Below are positions 53,904-63,455 of a DNA stretch of 64,000 nucleotides, piece by piece (the first letter of the stretch is position 1; each line of letters opens with the position of its first letter). A program made the position numbers and the translations under genes. The notes under the pieces are model-generated. The model did not search any database, was not told the origin of the DNA, and worked only from the letters and a program-made list of their open reading frames with translations. The DNA comes from DUQX01 sp050948825 (GTDB taxonomy: Bacteria > Bacillota > Dethiobacteria > DTU022 > UBA8154). The DNA is taken from positions 62,001-126,000 of the forward strand of contig JBMNEO010000007.1 in NCBI GenBank assembly GCA_050948825.1, in the 5' to 3' direction.

Positions 53904-54384
53904 TACAGTAAAACTTTAAAGGTATAAAGATGAAAAATTAAGGATGGGGAGCTTATAAAAAGGATATCCTGGGGGGCTTTTTAGACGTGTTAAAAAGTTT
54001 AAAAGCCTCATCATAACTTAACGTTTATTTGCAGGGATGGGCAAAAAATATTCTATTGTTAGAATTATTAATTGACGAATTGTATGAAATGTGGGATAAT
54101 TTTAAACAGGGAGGAATCAAACAGGCAATCTAAAACAAATGCGGGCTAAATTTTTGCAATATAAACAATGTTGTCAGTTAACAGCGTATTCTGACTGACA
54201 TATGTTTCCTCCATATTCTCTCTACGAAGTTTTGTTATTGCCGGTTTAAAAAAGGCAGGCAAAGGATAGGGAGATTTTCTTTAAAAAGAAAGGGGGCAGA
54301 TAGCCTTGTATTAGTTTGCCATTTGTCAAAATCTGTGAATTTTAAGTACCGGTAAATACAATAACATGGAGGTCGACTCTTAAT
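53904..54384. other. Intergenic region, 481 bases, with TRAP promoter
   Basis: No gene. The promoter at 54072-54100 lies here. A partial operator-like AATCAAACAGGCAAT (54115-54129) follows it. The rest is plain AT-rich sequence. Confidence 0.4.
54072..54100 (+). promoter_or_regulatory. Promoter of the TRAP transporter operon
   Basis: TTGACG (54072-54077) and GATAAT (54095-54100) are 17 bases apart, about 285 bases before dctP. The long leader is unexplained. Confidence 0.55.
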
Positions 54385-55533
54385 ATGAAAAAGTATTGCT
54401 GGTTATTAGCACTCGTTCTAATGCTAACTTTATTAATAGGTTGCTCCTCAGGGGAACGTCCTGCTACTCCCGAGCCTGAAAAAGGATCAGAATCGGAAGC
54501 AGAAGGCGTTAGCCAGGAGAAGATTACTTTAAGATTTGCAAATTATTTTGCTGGAGAAAGTGGCCCGGGAATGATTGGTCAGGAATTTGCGGACGATGTC
54601 AAGGAGTTAACAGGGGGCGCAGTGGAAATAGAGTATTATCCGGGTGGCATGCTGCTTGCCGCTGATAAAATGTATGACGGTGTGATGGAAGGTATTGCGG
54701 ACATTGGTTTTTCAAACCTCGGATATACCTTTGGCAGGTTTCCGGTAACCGAAGTGCTCGATCTCCCTCTGGGATTCCCCAATGCCTGGGTTTCGAACCA
54801 TGTAGCTGCAGAATTTTATAAAGAGTTTATACCTGATGAATGGAAAGATACTCATGTTCTTACCCTGCATACTTCTCCGGCAAATAATATCCTTACCGTA
54901 TCGAAACCAGTAACTAAACCGGAAGAGTTGAAAGGGCTCATCTTAAGAGGTACCGGTTACATAGGCAAACTTGTAGAAGCCCTGGGCGGAACGCCAAGGC
55001 CGGTTGCCATGCCGGATGCTTATGACAACCTGGCTAAAGGGGTTATAGACGGGCTGCTTATTCCCTATGAGACGACGAAAACTTTCCGTTACGGAGAAGT
55101 TACCAATTATGTTACGGAAGTGTGGCCATTGGGTCAGGTGTACACTTTTTACATCGTAATGAATAAAAACACCTGGAACCAGCTGACGCCGGATACTCAG
55201 GAGCTTATTACCCGGTATATTGAGGATGAATATCTGGAAAAGCTGGCCCAGATGTGGAATAGGATTGATATCGAAGGGAAGGAATATGCCATTGAATCTG
55301 GCTATGAAATCTTGGAAATCCCTCCGGAGGAGTTAGGGAGCTGGAAGGAACTTGCTGGCAATGTGGTAAACGATTTTACTGAAAGCCTGGTGGCAGCAGG
55401 TCATTCTGAAGAGGAAGTTGAAGGCTGGCTTTCTTTTATCAAGGAGCGTATTGAGTACTGGTCGGAAAAGCAGAAAGAGTTTGGGATTAAGTCTTCTACC
55501 GGTTCAGCGGAAGTTCTCTATCAGTTTGATTAG
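54385..55533 (+). CDS. dctP: TRAP transporter substrate-binding lipoprotein (DctP family)
   Basis: A lipoprotein signal with lipobox LIGC (Cys20) leads to a DctP fold: FADDVKELTGGAVEIEYYP, LKGLILRGTGYIGKLVEALGG with the Arg that binds a carboxylate, and YDNLAKGVIDGLL. It catches a carboxylic acid outside the cell for the DctQ/DctM permease. The following genes dctQ and dctM complete the set. The place in this region suggests an aromatic or alicyclic acid. Confidence 0.9.
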   Translation: MKKYCWLLALVLMLTLLIGCSSGERPATPEPEKGSESEAEGVSQEKITLRFANYFAGESGPGMIGQEFADDVKELTGGAVEIEYYPGGMLLAADKMYDGVMEGIADIGFSNLGYTFGRFPVTEVLDLPLGFPNAWVSNHVAAEFYKEFIPDEWKDTHVLTLHTSPANNILTVSKPVTKPEELKGLILRGTGYIGKLVEALGGTPRPVAMPDAYDNLAKGVIDGLLIPYETTKTFRYGEVTNYVTEVWPLGQVYTFYIVMNKNTWNQLTPDTQELITRYIEDEYLEKLAQMWNRIDIEGKEYAIESGYEILEIPPEELGSWKELAGNVVNDFTESLVAAGHSEEEVEGWLSFIKERIEYWSEKQKEFGIKSSTGSAEVLYQFD

Positions 55534-55601
55534 TCATGGGGAATTCTGAATGACTATTGTTTTTACTGGTAGCTGCCGGTTGATTCTTAAAGTGACAGGC
55601 T

Positions 55602-55630
55602 AAAGGAAAAGCCGGCGGCTTTCCTTATTT
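55602..55630 (+). terminator. Hairpin between dctP and dctQ
   Basis: AAGGAAAAGCC and GGCTTTCCTT can pair with one bulged A, followed by TTATTT. It may reduce read-through, giving more binding protein than permease. Confidence 0.5.
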
Positions 55631-55762
55631 ATATCTGCCAAGGCTTCTTTCGATAAAGTATCGGTAACTACTCAGCCTAAAAAATAATTAATAATCTCAG
55701 GCAAAACTGAAAAAAGAAGGCCAGTTATCTTTTATTTATTGCAGAAAAAGGAGGTTGCTCAA

Positions 55763-56260
55763 TTGAAATTTAGGCTGCTGGCTGAAAACCTGGCAAAACT
55801 GTTGGAATACGTTGGGATTATCGGTTTGCTCTTCATGCTGCTGGTGACTGCCATCGATGTAATTGGCGCTAAAGTATTTTTGAATCCCCTGCGGGGCGGA
55901 ATGGAATTAGTTGGTTTTGGGCAAATAGTAGCGATTTCCTGTACTATGGCTATAGGCCTGTTTTACAGCCGGCATATCAGCATTGAGCTTTTAGTTTACC
56001 GGTTGTCAGGAAGAGTGCAGAAGCATATCAATCTGGTTATATCTGTTCTGGGGGTTATACTTTTTATTTTACTTACCTATTATAGCTGTGCTTACGGATT
56101 ATCGCTAAAAAAGGCTGGAGAGATCAGTTCTTCGGCAAATATACCTTTTTACCCCTTTGCATTTATTATTGCTATGGGCGCTGCTGCAGCATCTATGTAC
56201 TATATAAATGATATTTTGCACTATTTTACAGGAAGGAGTTCCAAGAATGAGTCCAATTGA
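55763..56260 (+). CDS. dctQ: TRAP transporter small membrane subunit (DctQ)
   Basis: Four membrane helices in about 165 residues, with the loop GGMELVGFGQIVAISCTMAIG and FYSRHISIELLV typical of DctQ. TTG 55763 follows AAAGGAGG; the frame begins earlier at 55739, which is before the ribosome site. It overlaps dctM by 14 bases. Confidence 0.85.
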   Translation: MKFRLLAENLAKLLEYVGIIGLLFMLLVTAIDVIGAKVFLNPLRGGMELVGFGQIVAISCTMAIGLFYSRHISIELLVYRLSGRVQKHINLVISVLGVILFILLTYYSCAYGLSLKKAGEISSSANIPFYPFAFIIAMGAAAASMYYINDILHYFTGRSSKNESN

Positions 56261-57551
56261 ATGCGGAATTGCTGGGGTTATTTTGCTTATATTTCTCTTT
56301 TTTTTAAAAATGCCAATTGCTTTTGCTATGGCATTTGCAGGGATGATCGGGTTTGGTTACATAGTGTCCTGGTCTACCGGAGTTAGCATAGTTGTACGGG
56401 ATTTTTTTAGTCAGTTTTATTCCTATTCGCTAAGTGCGATTACCATGTTCGTCCTCATGGGATCTTTTGCCTTCATAGCCGGTATTGGCGACAGGCTTTA
56501 TCAAGCAGCTTATAAACTTGTTGGAGATTTTCGTGGTGGACTGGGGATAGCAACAATCGTAGGATGCGCCGGTTTTGCTGCTATCTGCGGTTCAACCTCG
56601 GCTACGGCGGCTACCATGGGAAGGATTGTTTTGCCGGAAATGAAAAGATATGGCTACGACGATACCCTGGCTACCGGTACCGTGGCATCCGGCGGAACGC
56701 TTGGCATTCTAATTCCCCCCAGTACTGTAGCCATTGTCTATGGCTATTTGACAGAGCAGTCAATAGGAAAGCTCTTTGTAGCCGGTATTATACCTGGGCT
56801 GATACTGGCTTTCCTTTTTTCTTTTACTGTATATTTAATTTGTCGCGTTAACCCGGAGATGGGGCCTCCGGGGGAGCACATTTGTTGGCGGGAAAAAATT
56901 AAGGGTGCAATTCAGGCTTTTGAAGCAGTTGCCCTTTTTCTTCTAGTGATCGGGGGGTTGTTTATGGGATGGTTCAGCCCTGTAGAAGCGGGTGGCATCG
57001 GTGCCGCAGGTGCGCTGGTGATCGGGCTGTTAAGGCGCCAGATCAGATGGAAAAAATTTGTCGAATTTACACAGGACGGATTGCGAACAGCCTGTATGAT
57101 AATCTGCCTCATTGCCGGAGCGACTATCTTCGGGCATTTTATGGCTGTTACGACTATACCCTTTATTATTGCTGACTGGGTGGAAGGGCTTCCCCTGCAT
57201 CCCAATGCTATTATGGCAGTAATAGTACTGATCTTCCTGATTGGTGGTTGTTTCCTGGATGTCATGCCCCTGATAACCCTCCTTGTCCCTGTTATCTATC
57301 CGGTAGTATTGCGCATGGGATTTGATCCGATTTGGTTTGGGGTGATTATTGTTTTGATGGGCACTCTGGGGGTCCTTACTCCCCCGGTAGGGGTAAATTG
57401 TTTTGTAATTAAATCAATTGCTCCGGAAGTACCGTTGGAAACAATTTTTAAAGGAATATTACCTTTCCTGATATCAATTTTAATTACCTCGGCTTTAGTA
57501 ATCGCGTTTCCGCAGCTCACGCTAATATTTTCTCAGTTTGCCAAGTATTGA
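56247..57551 (+). CDS. dctM: TRAP transporter large permease subunit (DctM)
   Basis: A 12-helix permease of about 434 residues with the DctM signatures FAAICGSTSATAATMGRI, ASGGTLGILIPPSTVAIVYG, GATIFGHFMAVTTIP and MGTLGVLTPPVGVNCFV. ATG 56247 follows AGGAAGGAG. It couples Na+ entry to uptake of the acid bound by DctP. A terminator follows at 57743. Confidence 0.9.
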   Translation: MSPIECGIAGVILLIFLFFLKMPIAFAMAFAGMIGFGYIVSWSTGVSIVVRDFFSQFYSYSLSAITMFVLMGSFAFIAGIGDRLYQAAYKLVGDFRGGLGIATIVGCAGFAAICGSTSATAATMGRIVLPEMKRYGYDDTLATGTVASGGTLGILIPPSTVAIVYGYLTEQSIGKLFVAGIIPGLILAFLFSFTVYLICRVNPEMGPPGEHICWREKIKGAIQAFEAVALFLLVIGGLFMGWFSPVEAGGIGAAGALVIGLLRRQIRWKKFVEFTQDGLRTACMIICLIAGATIFGHFMAVTTIPFIIADWVEGLPLHPNAIMAVIVLIFLIGGCFLDVMPLITLLVPVIYPVVLRMGFDPIWFGVIIVLMGTLGVLTPPVGVNCFVIKSIAPEVPLETIFKGILPFLISILITSALVIAFPQLTLIFSQFAKY

Positions 57552-57742
57552 ATAATTAAACCTTTTCTTATAATAAAAATTTGTTTATAGTTCGGTGCTC
57601 TTATATCTTTGCTTTCCTATCATACGGATGATATGGCAAATAGTGTTTTTTGGATAAATTCAGGTTATTTCTGTAAAAATTCCATATTAAGGAGCCGGAA
57701 AATAATAAACCGGTTTTTTTATGCCAGGGGCTCGGTGCGGAC

Positions 57743-57771
57743 GCCAGCGGCTTTGAAGCCTCTGGCTTTTT
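57743..57771 (+). terminator. Intrinsic terminator after dctM
   Basis: GCCAGCGGCTT (57743-57753) pairs with AAGCCTCTGGC (57756-57766) with one mismatch, followed by TTTTT. Confidence 0.7.
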
Positions 57772-57894
57772 GCTTTACTCCCTGAATTCCGGAGGTTATG
57801 AAACGGCAGAAAAAAAGAATCCTGAATATTACCTTTTTACCCGATTGCCGATTGGTTCAATAAATAATTATTATTTGTAATGCATGGTATATTC

Positions 57895-57923
57895 TTGACA
57901 ATAATTAATGCTTGTGATAATAA
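57895..57923 (+). promoter_or_regulatory. Promoter for the 3-hydroxyacyl-CoA dehydrogenase gene
   Basis: TTGACA (57895-57900) and TAATAA (57918-57923) are 17 bases apart, about 160 bases before the start codon. Confidence 0.55.
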
Positions 57924-58083
57924 TTTTATTAAGGTTGAGTAAAATTTTTTTTTATGATTTATTGACTAAAATCCCAACAATTTTTATAAATTAACTAATA
58001 TTTATAAGGATACAGTGTTGTAATAAAGCCATAACATCGGATAGGAGATATTTGATTATAAAATTACCAAAGGAGGTTGTTTA

Positions 58084-58935
58084 ATGGAAGTTGCTAAAGT
58101 TGGTGTTATGGGAGCCGGGGCAATGGGAAGCGGTATAGCACAGCTAGCTGCACAGGCCGGGTATCAGGTAATACTGAATGATTTAGAAATGCCATTTGTA
58201 GAAAAGGGCATTGGACGTATGGATGATTTTCTTGGTAAGAGCGTAAAAAAAGGCAAAATTACTGAAGAGCAAAAACAACAGATACTTGGACGTATCAGCA
58301 AAAGTACAGATATTTCTGATTTTAGCGATGTTGATCTGGCCATTGAGGTAATTGTAGAGGATTTGGAGCTGAAGAAAAAAGCTTTTGCACAGCTGGATAG
58401 CATTTGCAAGCCCGAGGCCTACCTGGCTTCGAATACCTCATCAATGCCTGTTACTGTCCTGGGCAACGCTACTAAAAGGCCTGAACGCGTTGTCGGAATG
58501 CATTTTTTTAATCCGGCACCGATTATGAAACTCGTGGAGGTTATCAGAGGTTATTACACGAGTGACGAAACCGTTAAGGTTGCCACCCAGGTAGCACAAA
58601 AAATGGGTAAGACACCGGTGGAAGTGAAAAAAGATTCCCCTGGATTTATAGTCAATAGGCTTATGATGGCCCAGTACATCGAAGCGGTACGTCTCCTGGA
58701 AGAAGGCGTGGCTACTATAGAGGATATTGATAAAGCTGTAAAACTGGGGCTCAATCACCCCATGGGGGCCTTTGAGCTGCAGGATTTTGGTGGGCTTGAT
58801 ATAGGATATTTCGTAGCGGAGTATTTCTACGAAGAGTTTAAGGATATGCGCTGGAATCCGCCCCAGGCCCTGAAGGCCCTTATCAGGTCGGGTAGATTGG
58901 GCAGAAAGACAGGTGCCGGCTGGTACGATTATTAA
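58084..58935 (+). CDS. 3-hydroxyacyl-CoA (3-hydroxybutyryl-CoA) dehydrogenase
   Basis: The NAD-binding start VGVMGAGAMGSGIAQLAAQAG, SNTSSMPVTVLGN, the catalytic His of GMHFFNPAPIMKLVEVI and the C-terminal domain NHPMGAFELQDFGGLD identify it. It oxidises a 3-hydroxyacyl-CoA to the 3-oxo form. The ATG follows AAAGGAGG. In this context it fits beta-oxidation-type cleavage of ring-opened products, as PaaH does in phenylacetate degradation. Confidence 0.9.
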   Translation: MEVAKVGVMGAGAMGSGIAQLAAQAGYQVILNDLEMPFVEKGIGRMDDFLGKSVKKGKITEEQKQQILGRISKSTDISDFSDVDLAIEVIVEDLELKKKAFAQLDSICKPEAYLASNTSSMPVTVLGNATKRPERVVGMHFFNPAPIMKLVEVIRGYYTSDETVKVATQVAQKMGKTPVEVKKDSPGFIVNRLMMAQYIEAVRLLEEGVATIEDIDKAVKLGLNHPMGAFELQDFGGLDIGYFVAEYFYEEFKDMRWNPPQALKALIRSGRLGRKTGAGWYDY

Positions 58936-59083
58936 CAATAAATAATGTATTCCAGTAGAGTCCGCGTGGAAGGGATTAATGCTTTGCTTGAAAAACACAA
59001 GCCTAATTTTAACGGAAAACAAAAAACATACCAGGTAAGAACTTTAATATAATAAGCATATTTTGAAACGGGGAGCGATTATT

Positions 59084-60664
59084 ATGACAGAGTTTGGAAC
59101 TATTAATGAAGTTTTTCAAGACACAGTGAGCAGGTTTCCTGATAAAACGGCTTTAATATTTAATGATCAAAAATATACTTTTTCTGAGTTACATAAGATG
59201 GTAGAACAGGTTGCAGCTTATCTTTACAGCAGTGGGATAAGCAAGCAGGACAGGGTAATTATTTATCTTCCCCATCTGGCTCAGTGGGTAGTAATCTGGC
59301 TTGGCTTACAAAGAATCGGTGCTGCGGCAGTTCCTGTAACACATTTTTATGGCCATGAAGAACTTGTCTATATCGGTACTGATAGCGAAGTTGAAACTAT
59401 TTTCTGCAATGACAAAAATGTTAATCAGGTGATTACTGCTGCAGAAAAAAGACCCTTTAAAAGAATAATTGTCGTTGGCGATAAGGCTGCTGATCTTCCG
59501 GTTGTGGAAGGTGTCGATATTCTTAGCTTTGACAGCATTATGCAACAAAAGGTATCTCCCTTGCCGGCAATTAACATTGACAAAAAGGATCTTGCAGAAA
59601 TTCTTTACACGGGTGGCACTACCGGTACCCCTAAAGGAGTGCCTATTTCAAACATCAATTTTTTAGAGGCTATAGGGGTTAAAAGAAATGAAATCGAGCC
59701 TTTAGTGCCAAAAGGAAGTGGAGTTGCAGTGCAGGGTGCTCCTCTTAACCATATTATGGGTCAAGAGCTGGGGCTTTGTTCGCTTCTTTCAGGCGATACG
59801 CTAGTGCTGTTGCCCAGGATGGATCTAGATGTTTTATTTTCTCAAATTGAAAAATACAAGGCATCGGTTTTATTTGGCACCCCGACATTTTGCAGGATGA
59901 TTTTGGAACATGATAAGCTGGATAATTATAATTTAAATTCCCTTCTCTATGTTTTTACAGCCGGGGAGGCGCTTCCTCCTGAAGTTGCCAAAAGATGGTT
60001 TGACAGGTTTAAAAAACCTATTTACCACGGGCTGGGGACTACGGAAACATGTGGAGGTGTCGCCGGTACGAATGCAGGAGAACCATTCCCTGAGGGTACA
60101 GTTGGTAAAGTAGTTCCTACCAAGAAAGTAAAACTGGTTAATCCGGAAACACTTGAGCCTGTTGCGGTAAATGAACCGGGGGAATTGCTTGTCCATTCGG
60201 AAAATATGGTCACCGGTTACTGGAAAAAACCCGAAGAAACTGCCAGGCATTTTATTCATTTAGATGGCAAAATGTGGTACAGAACAGGGGATATAGTGCG
60301 TATGGACGAAGAAGGGTGGATCTTCTTTGTTGATCGTTCCGTAGATATGATTAAACATAAGGGATACAGGGTAGCCGCCACCAAAGTTGAAGCTGTACTT
60401 TATAAACATGATGCAGTTTTCGAGTGTTGTGTCGTGGGAGTTCCGGATGAAAAAGTCGGTGAAAAAATCAAGGCTTTTATTGTTACCAAAGAAGGAATGA
60501 AAAACGTAACAGCAGAAGAGTTAATCGAATGGTGCAGTGGGAGATTGTCTTCCTACGAAGTTCCTAATTCCGTGGAATTTACAGATGCCCTGCCAAAGTC
60601 TGCTGTTGGCAAGATACTTAGAAGAAAACTAAGAGACCAGGAACGTCAAAAGCAGGGACAATAA
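59084..60664 (+). CDS. AMP-forming acyl-CoA ligase 3
   Basis: Adenylating superfamily: ILYTGGTTGTPKGVPIS as the ATP loop, GLGTTETCGG, MWYRTGDIVRMDEEGWIFF, DRSVDMIKHKGYRV and the catalytic Lys of KSAVGKILR. The ATP loop has Gly-Gly in place of Ser-Gly, which is a tolerated change. ATG 59084 is near GGGGAG (59070-59075); the TTG at 59063 has no site. The acid activated is not known. Confidence 0.85.
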   Translation: MTEFGTINEVFQDTVSRFPDKTALIFNDQKYTFSELHKMVEQVAAYLYSSGISKQDRVIIYLPHLAQWVVIWLGLQRIGAAAVPVTHFYGHEELVYIGTDSEVETIFCNDKNVNQVITAAEKRPFKRIIVVGDKAADLPVVEGVDILSFDSIMQQKVSPLPAINIDKKDLAEILYTGGTTGTPKGVPISNINFLEAIGVKRNEIEPLVPKGSGVAVQGAPLNHIMGQELGLCSLLSGDTLVLLPRMDLDVLFSQIEKYKASVLFGTPTFCRMILEHDKLDNYNLNSLLYVFTAGEALPPEVAKRWFDRFKKPIYHGLGTTETCGGVAGTNAGEPFPEGTVGKVVPTKKVKLVNPETLEPVAVNEPGELLVHSENMVTGYWKKPEETARHFIHLDGKMWYRTGDIVRMDEEGWIFFVDRSVDMIKHKGYRVAATKVEAVLYKHDAVFECCVVGVPDEKVGEKIKAFIVTKEGMKNVTAEELIEWCSGRLSSYEVPNSVEFTDALPKSAVGKILRRKLRDQERQKQGQ

Positions 60665-60684
60665 GCATTGTCATCGTAGGATTC

Positions 60685-60750
60685 AAGGAGCATAGGTCTT
60701 CTCTAATCTTTGGTGCATTATTTTCGAGGTAGAGGCTATGCTCCTTTTTA
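60685..60750 (+). terminator. Long-loop terminator after ligase 3
   Basis: AAGGAGCATAG (60685-60695) pairs with CTATGCTCCTT (60736-60746), with an inner CTTCTC/GAGGTAG pairing, and runs into TTTTT. Confidence 0.65.
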
Positions 60751-60776
60751 CTTTTTGATAGCAGGGAGCGTTGAGC

Positions 60777-61622
60777 ATGGATCCAAAAAACAAGGATGAA
60801 GAAAGATACACCCTGATTGAAGCAATGCTTAAATTAGCACCTTACATTCAACAACTGGTGCCTTTTGATTGTTCAATTGCCGTGACTGACAGGGAAAAGT
60901 TTCTTATTGACCGTATGGCAAAAGATTTTGAACTGGAATGTAACGAAGGAAAACCGATCCCCAAAAGGAGCGGCATTAGCAAAGCCATTCAATCGGGTAA
61001 GGTCCAGCATACTATTTTGCCAAAGGAAGTATATGGTATCCCCTTCAAGTCAGTAACCGTTCCTGTAACTGATGAGAAAGGTAATATTGTGGGTGTCTTT
61101 GCTATTGGTTTGAGCATGAAGACTGAGGAAACGCTAAAAGAAGCAGCTCACTCTTTTGCTTCAACCAATGAGGAGGTTATTGCCTCTACCGAGGAGCTTT
61201 CTGCAGCGGCACAAGAACTTGTTTCCGAGATGGAAAAACTAAATTTCTTGCGTGAAGAAGTCGAAAAGCAGGTCAGTATGACGGAGAAGCTGCTGATTTT
61301 TATTAAAAAAATAGCGGCAGATTCTAATTTATTGGGACTAAACGCTGCCATTGAAGCTGCCAGGGTGGGCCATGAAGGGCGTGGTTTTGCAGTAGTCGCC
61401 AATGAAATTCGTAAGATGGCTGAAAGCAGTGCAAAATCAGTAGAAGAAATCACTGAAATAATAGAGGCAATTAAACGGGAAGTATCGAAAATGAGTGAAG
61501 AAATACCAAAAATATTACAGATATCCCAGCATCAGGCCGCGGCCAGCCAGGAAATTACTGCTTCAATCCAGGGATTAACCGGTTATGTTGAGGATATTGA
61601 AAAGATAGCTGAAAAACTTTGA
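60777..61622 (+). CDS. Soluble MCP-like signalling protein with N-terminal sensor domain
   Basis: Residues 1-120 form a PAS/Cache-like sensor (FDCSIAVTDREKFLIDRM, PFKSVTVPVTDEKGNIVGVF) and the rest is the signalling coiled coil with the hairpin tip DSNLLGLNAAIEAARVGHEG and EIRKMAESS. There is no membrane segment, so it would sense something inside the cell and signal to CheA/CheW, which are not in the window. ATG 60777 lies 8 bases after AGGGAG. Its place among catabolic genes suggests sensing of a substrate or metabolite. Confidence 0.75.
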   Translation: MDPKNKDEERYTLIEAMLKLAPYIQQLVPFDCSIAVTDREKFLIDRMAKDFELECNEGKPIPKRSGISKAIQSGKVQHTILPKEVYGIPFKSVTVPVTDEKGNIVGVFAIGLSMKTEETLKEAAHSFASTNEEVIASTEELSAAAQELVSEMEKLNFLREEVEKQVSMTEKLLIFIKKIAADSNLLGLNAAIEAARVGHEGRGFAVVANEIRKMAESSAKSVEEITEIIEAIKREVSKMSEEIPKILQISQHQAAASQEITASIQGLTGYVEDIEKIAEKL

Positions 61623-61681
61623 TTTCTTTATTATAATAAGAATGTTGGCCTTTGTTTAATTGAATCCGGTTTTTTAAAATA

Positions 61682-61726
61682 TTGACAAATGGGGGAATAT
61701 AAATTAGTATTTAATCAAACGGTTGG
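61682..61726 (+). promoter_or_regulatory. Promoter and TetR-type operator, copy 2
   Basis: TTGACA (61682-61687) and TAGTAT (61705-61710), 17 apart, are followed by AATCAAACGGTTGG (61713-61726), the same inverted repeat as before the molybdopterin operon. Binding there would block promoter clearance. Confidence 0.75.
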
Positions 61727-61752
61727 TATTTAAAACAGAAAGGAGTATCAAG

Positions 61753-63087
61753 ATGAAAGTAAAAGGAACAGATTTTTATTGGAACCCTATTTTGGAAACA
61801 TTACCGCGTGAGAAATTAAAAGCTCTTCAATTAAAAAAGTTTAAACGTATTCTTAAATGGGGTTATGATAATTCGAAGTTATACCGCCGCATTTATGATG
61901 AAGCCGGATTCCATCCAGAGGATGTCAAAACATGGGAAGACATTTCCAAAGTGCCCACGATTCAAAAAAACGATTATCTTGATGCTCAAGCCAAAGAACC
62001 GTGGCCGTATGGTGACAGCCTTTGTGTCCCTTTAGAGAAAGTGACGGAATATCACCAAACCAGCGGTACTACGGGTCAGCCGGTGTATCAGCCGGATACC
62101 TGGCAGGACTGGGAATTACTGAATGAAATGTGGGCTTATATTATTTATGCTCAGGGTTTCAGGAATACAGACAGGGTTTTCATTCCTTTTGGTTATAATG
62201 TTTTTATCGCTTACTGGCAGGGGCATTATGCCTGTGAAAAGGTTGGCTGTGAAGTAGTTCCTGGAGGTATCCTTAATACTGAGGAAAGATTACTTAAAAT
62301 CAAAGAATTAAAGGCTACCGCTTTAATGGCAACACCTACTTATGTTTTAACTATGGCTGATGCCTGTCGGACTAAGCTTCAAATAGATCCGCGCGATTTG
62401 GGGATAAAGAGAATACTTTGTGCAGGTGAGCCGGGGGCCAATGTGCCGACAACAAAGGCGCGCATGGAAGAGGCCTGGAATGCCAAAGTATATGATCATG
62501 TCGGCGGTACCGAGTGCGGTGGTTGGTCCTATGAGTGCATTTATCAGCCCGGAGGGGTTCATGTAAACGAAGCTCTTTGTTTGGTAGAGCTGGTGGATAT
62601 TGAAACCGGGGAACCCATTGAAGAGCCCAATAAACCGGGTAAATTAATCATGACGCTTTTCGATCGTTTGGCACAGCCAACCATCAGGTTTGATTCCAAA
62701 GATGTTAGTATGTGGGGAGAGGAATGCGAGTGCGGGCGGACCTTCAGATTATTAAAAGGCGGCTTGCACGGTCGTGTTGATCACATAACTAAAGTAAAGG
62801 GAGTATTGTTTAGCCCGGTGTCTGTGGAAGAAGTAGTACGCGGTATGCCTGAGCTGGGAGATGAATATGAACTGATTGTAAGCAAAAAGGGTGATGCCGA
62901 TCTGCTTACGCTTAAAGTAGAACTGGCACCGGGTACCGGCGCTACACCGGAAATGGTTCAACCTGAGTTGGTGCGGCAGCTTCGTTTAAAAACCAATCTG
63001 GCCTATATAATAGAGTTTCATGAATATGGTAGTCTGCCGCGTTATGAGGTGAAAGCAAAGCGTTTTAAGGATTTAAGAAAAAAATAA
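61753..63087 (+). CDS. PaaK-type phenylacetate-CoA ligase family protein, copy 2
   Basis: Same family features as the copy at 48927 (YHQTSGTTGQPVYQPDTW, RFDSKDVSMWGEEC, LPRYEVKAKRFKDLR). The two copies are nearly identical in the centre but differ at the N-terminus and in a few pocket-side residues (WAYIIYAQGF against WSYILWAQGF), so they may act on related acids. ATG 61753 follows AAAGGAG. The promoter directly upstream carries the TetR-type operator. Confidence 0.85.
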   Translation: MKVKGTDFYWNPILETLPREKLKALQLKKFKRILKWGYDNSKLYRRIYDEAGFHPEDVKTWEDISKVPTIQKNDYLDAQAKEPWPYGDSLCVPLEKVTEYHQTSGTTGQPVYQPDTWQDWELLNEMWAYIIYAQGFRNTDRVFIPFGYNVFIAYWQGHYACEKVGCEVVPGGILNTEERLLKIKELKATALMATPTYVLTMADACRTKLQIDPRDLGIKRILCAGEPGANVPTTKARMEEAWNAKVYDHVGGTECGGWSYECIYQPGGVHVNEALCLVELVDIETGEPIEEPNKPGKLIMTLFDRLAQPTIRFDSKDVSMWGEECECGRTFRLLKGGLHGRVDHITKVKGVLFSPVSVEEVVRGMPELGDEYELIVSKKGDADLLTLKVELAPGTGATPEMVQPELVRQLRLKTNLAYIIEFHEYGSLPRYEVKAKRFKDLRKK

Positions 63088-63154
63088 AGGTAGTGTTTGG
63101 TGATCTAAATGTGGTGAAAGTATTATTCATTTTTTATAAAAGGGGGATGTTCCT

Positions 63155-63340
63155 GTGATAACCGCTGAAGTAAATTTAAAGGAAATGGCTGGACTTATTG
63201 CAGATATTAGGAAAAAAGTAGAACGATTAATGGAGATATCAGGTGGCATGCAGTGTGTTGATAGAAACTGCGATCGAATTCTGGCAAGCGTTAAAATGTT
63301 GGAGTTAAATATATCCGATGTAGTTGAATTTTTTGATTAA
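63155..63340 (+). CDS. Small protein of unknown function (61 residues)
   Basis: A helical, charged protein (EVNLKEMAGLIADIRKKVERL, then CVDRNCDRILASVKMLE) with two Cys. The GTG start follows GGGGGA. No family was recognised. It lies between the second PaaK gene and a terminator, probably in the same transcript. Confidence 0.5.
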   Translation: MITAEVNLKEMAGLIADIRKKVERLMEISGGMQCVDRNCDRILASVKMLELNISDVVEFFD

Positions 63341-63367
63341 ACGAGGAAGAACTGGAAATTTTAAGAT

Positions 63368-63410
63368 AAGGCAACTGTCTATAGTGATAAAAGGACAGTT
63401 GCCTTTCTTT
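63368..63410 (+). terminator. Intrinsic terminator
   Basis: AAGGCAACTGTC (63368-63379) and GACAGTTGCCTT (63394-63405) form a perfect 12-base stem followed by a T-rich tract. Confidence 0.85.
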
Positions 63411-63455
63411 TTTAATTTTCAATAGAATAAATCAGGATGTATGACCAAAATAATT

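Larger units (their letters stand above)
57552..58083. other. Intergenic region, 532 bases
   Basis: Contains the dctM terminator (57743-57771) and the promoter of the 3-hydroxyacyl-CoA dehydrogenase gene (57895-57923). Another small CCGG/CCGG hairpin with T-run lies near 57695-57720. No gene was supported. Confidence 0.5.

Noticed and set aside
58441..59022. Minus-strand reading frame of 193 codons
   Set aside because: It is antisense to the 3-hydroxyacyl-CoA dehydrogenase gene and has no ribosome site.
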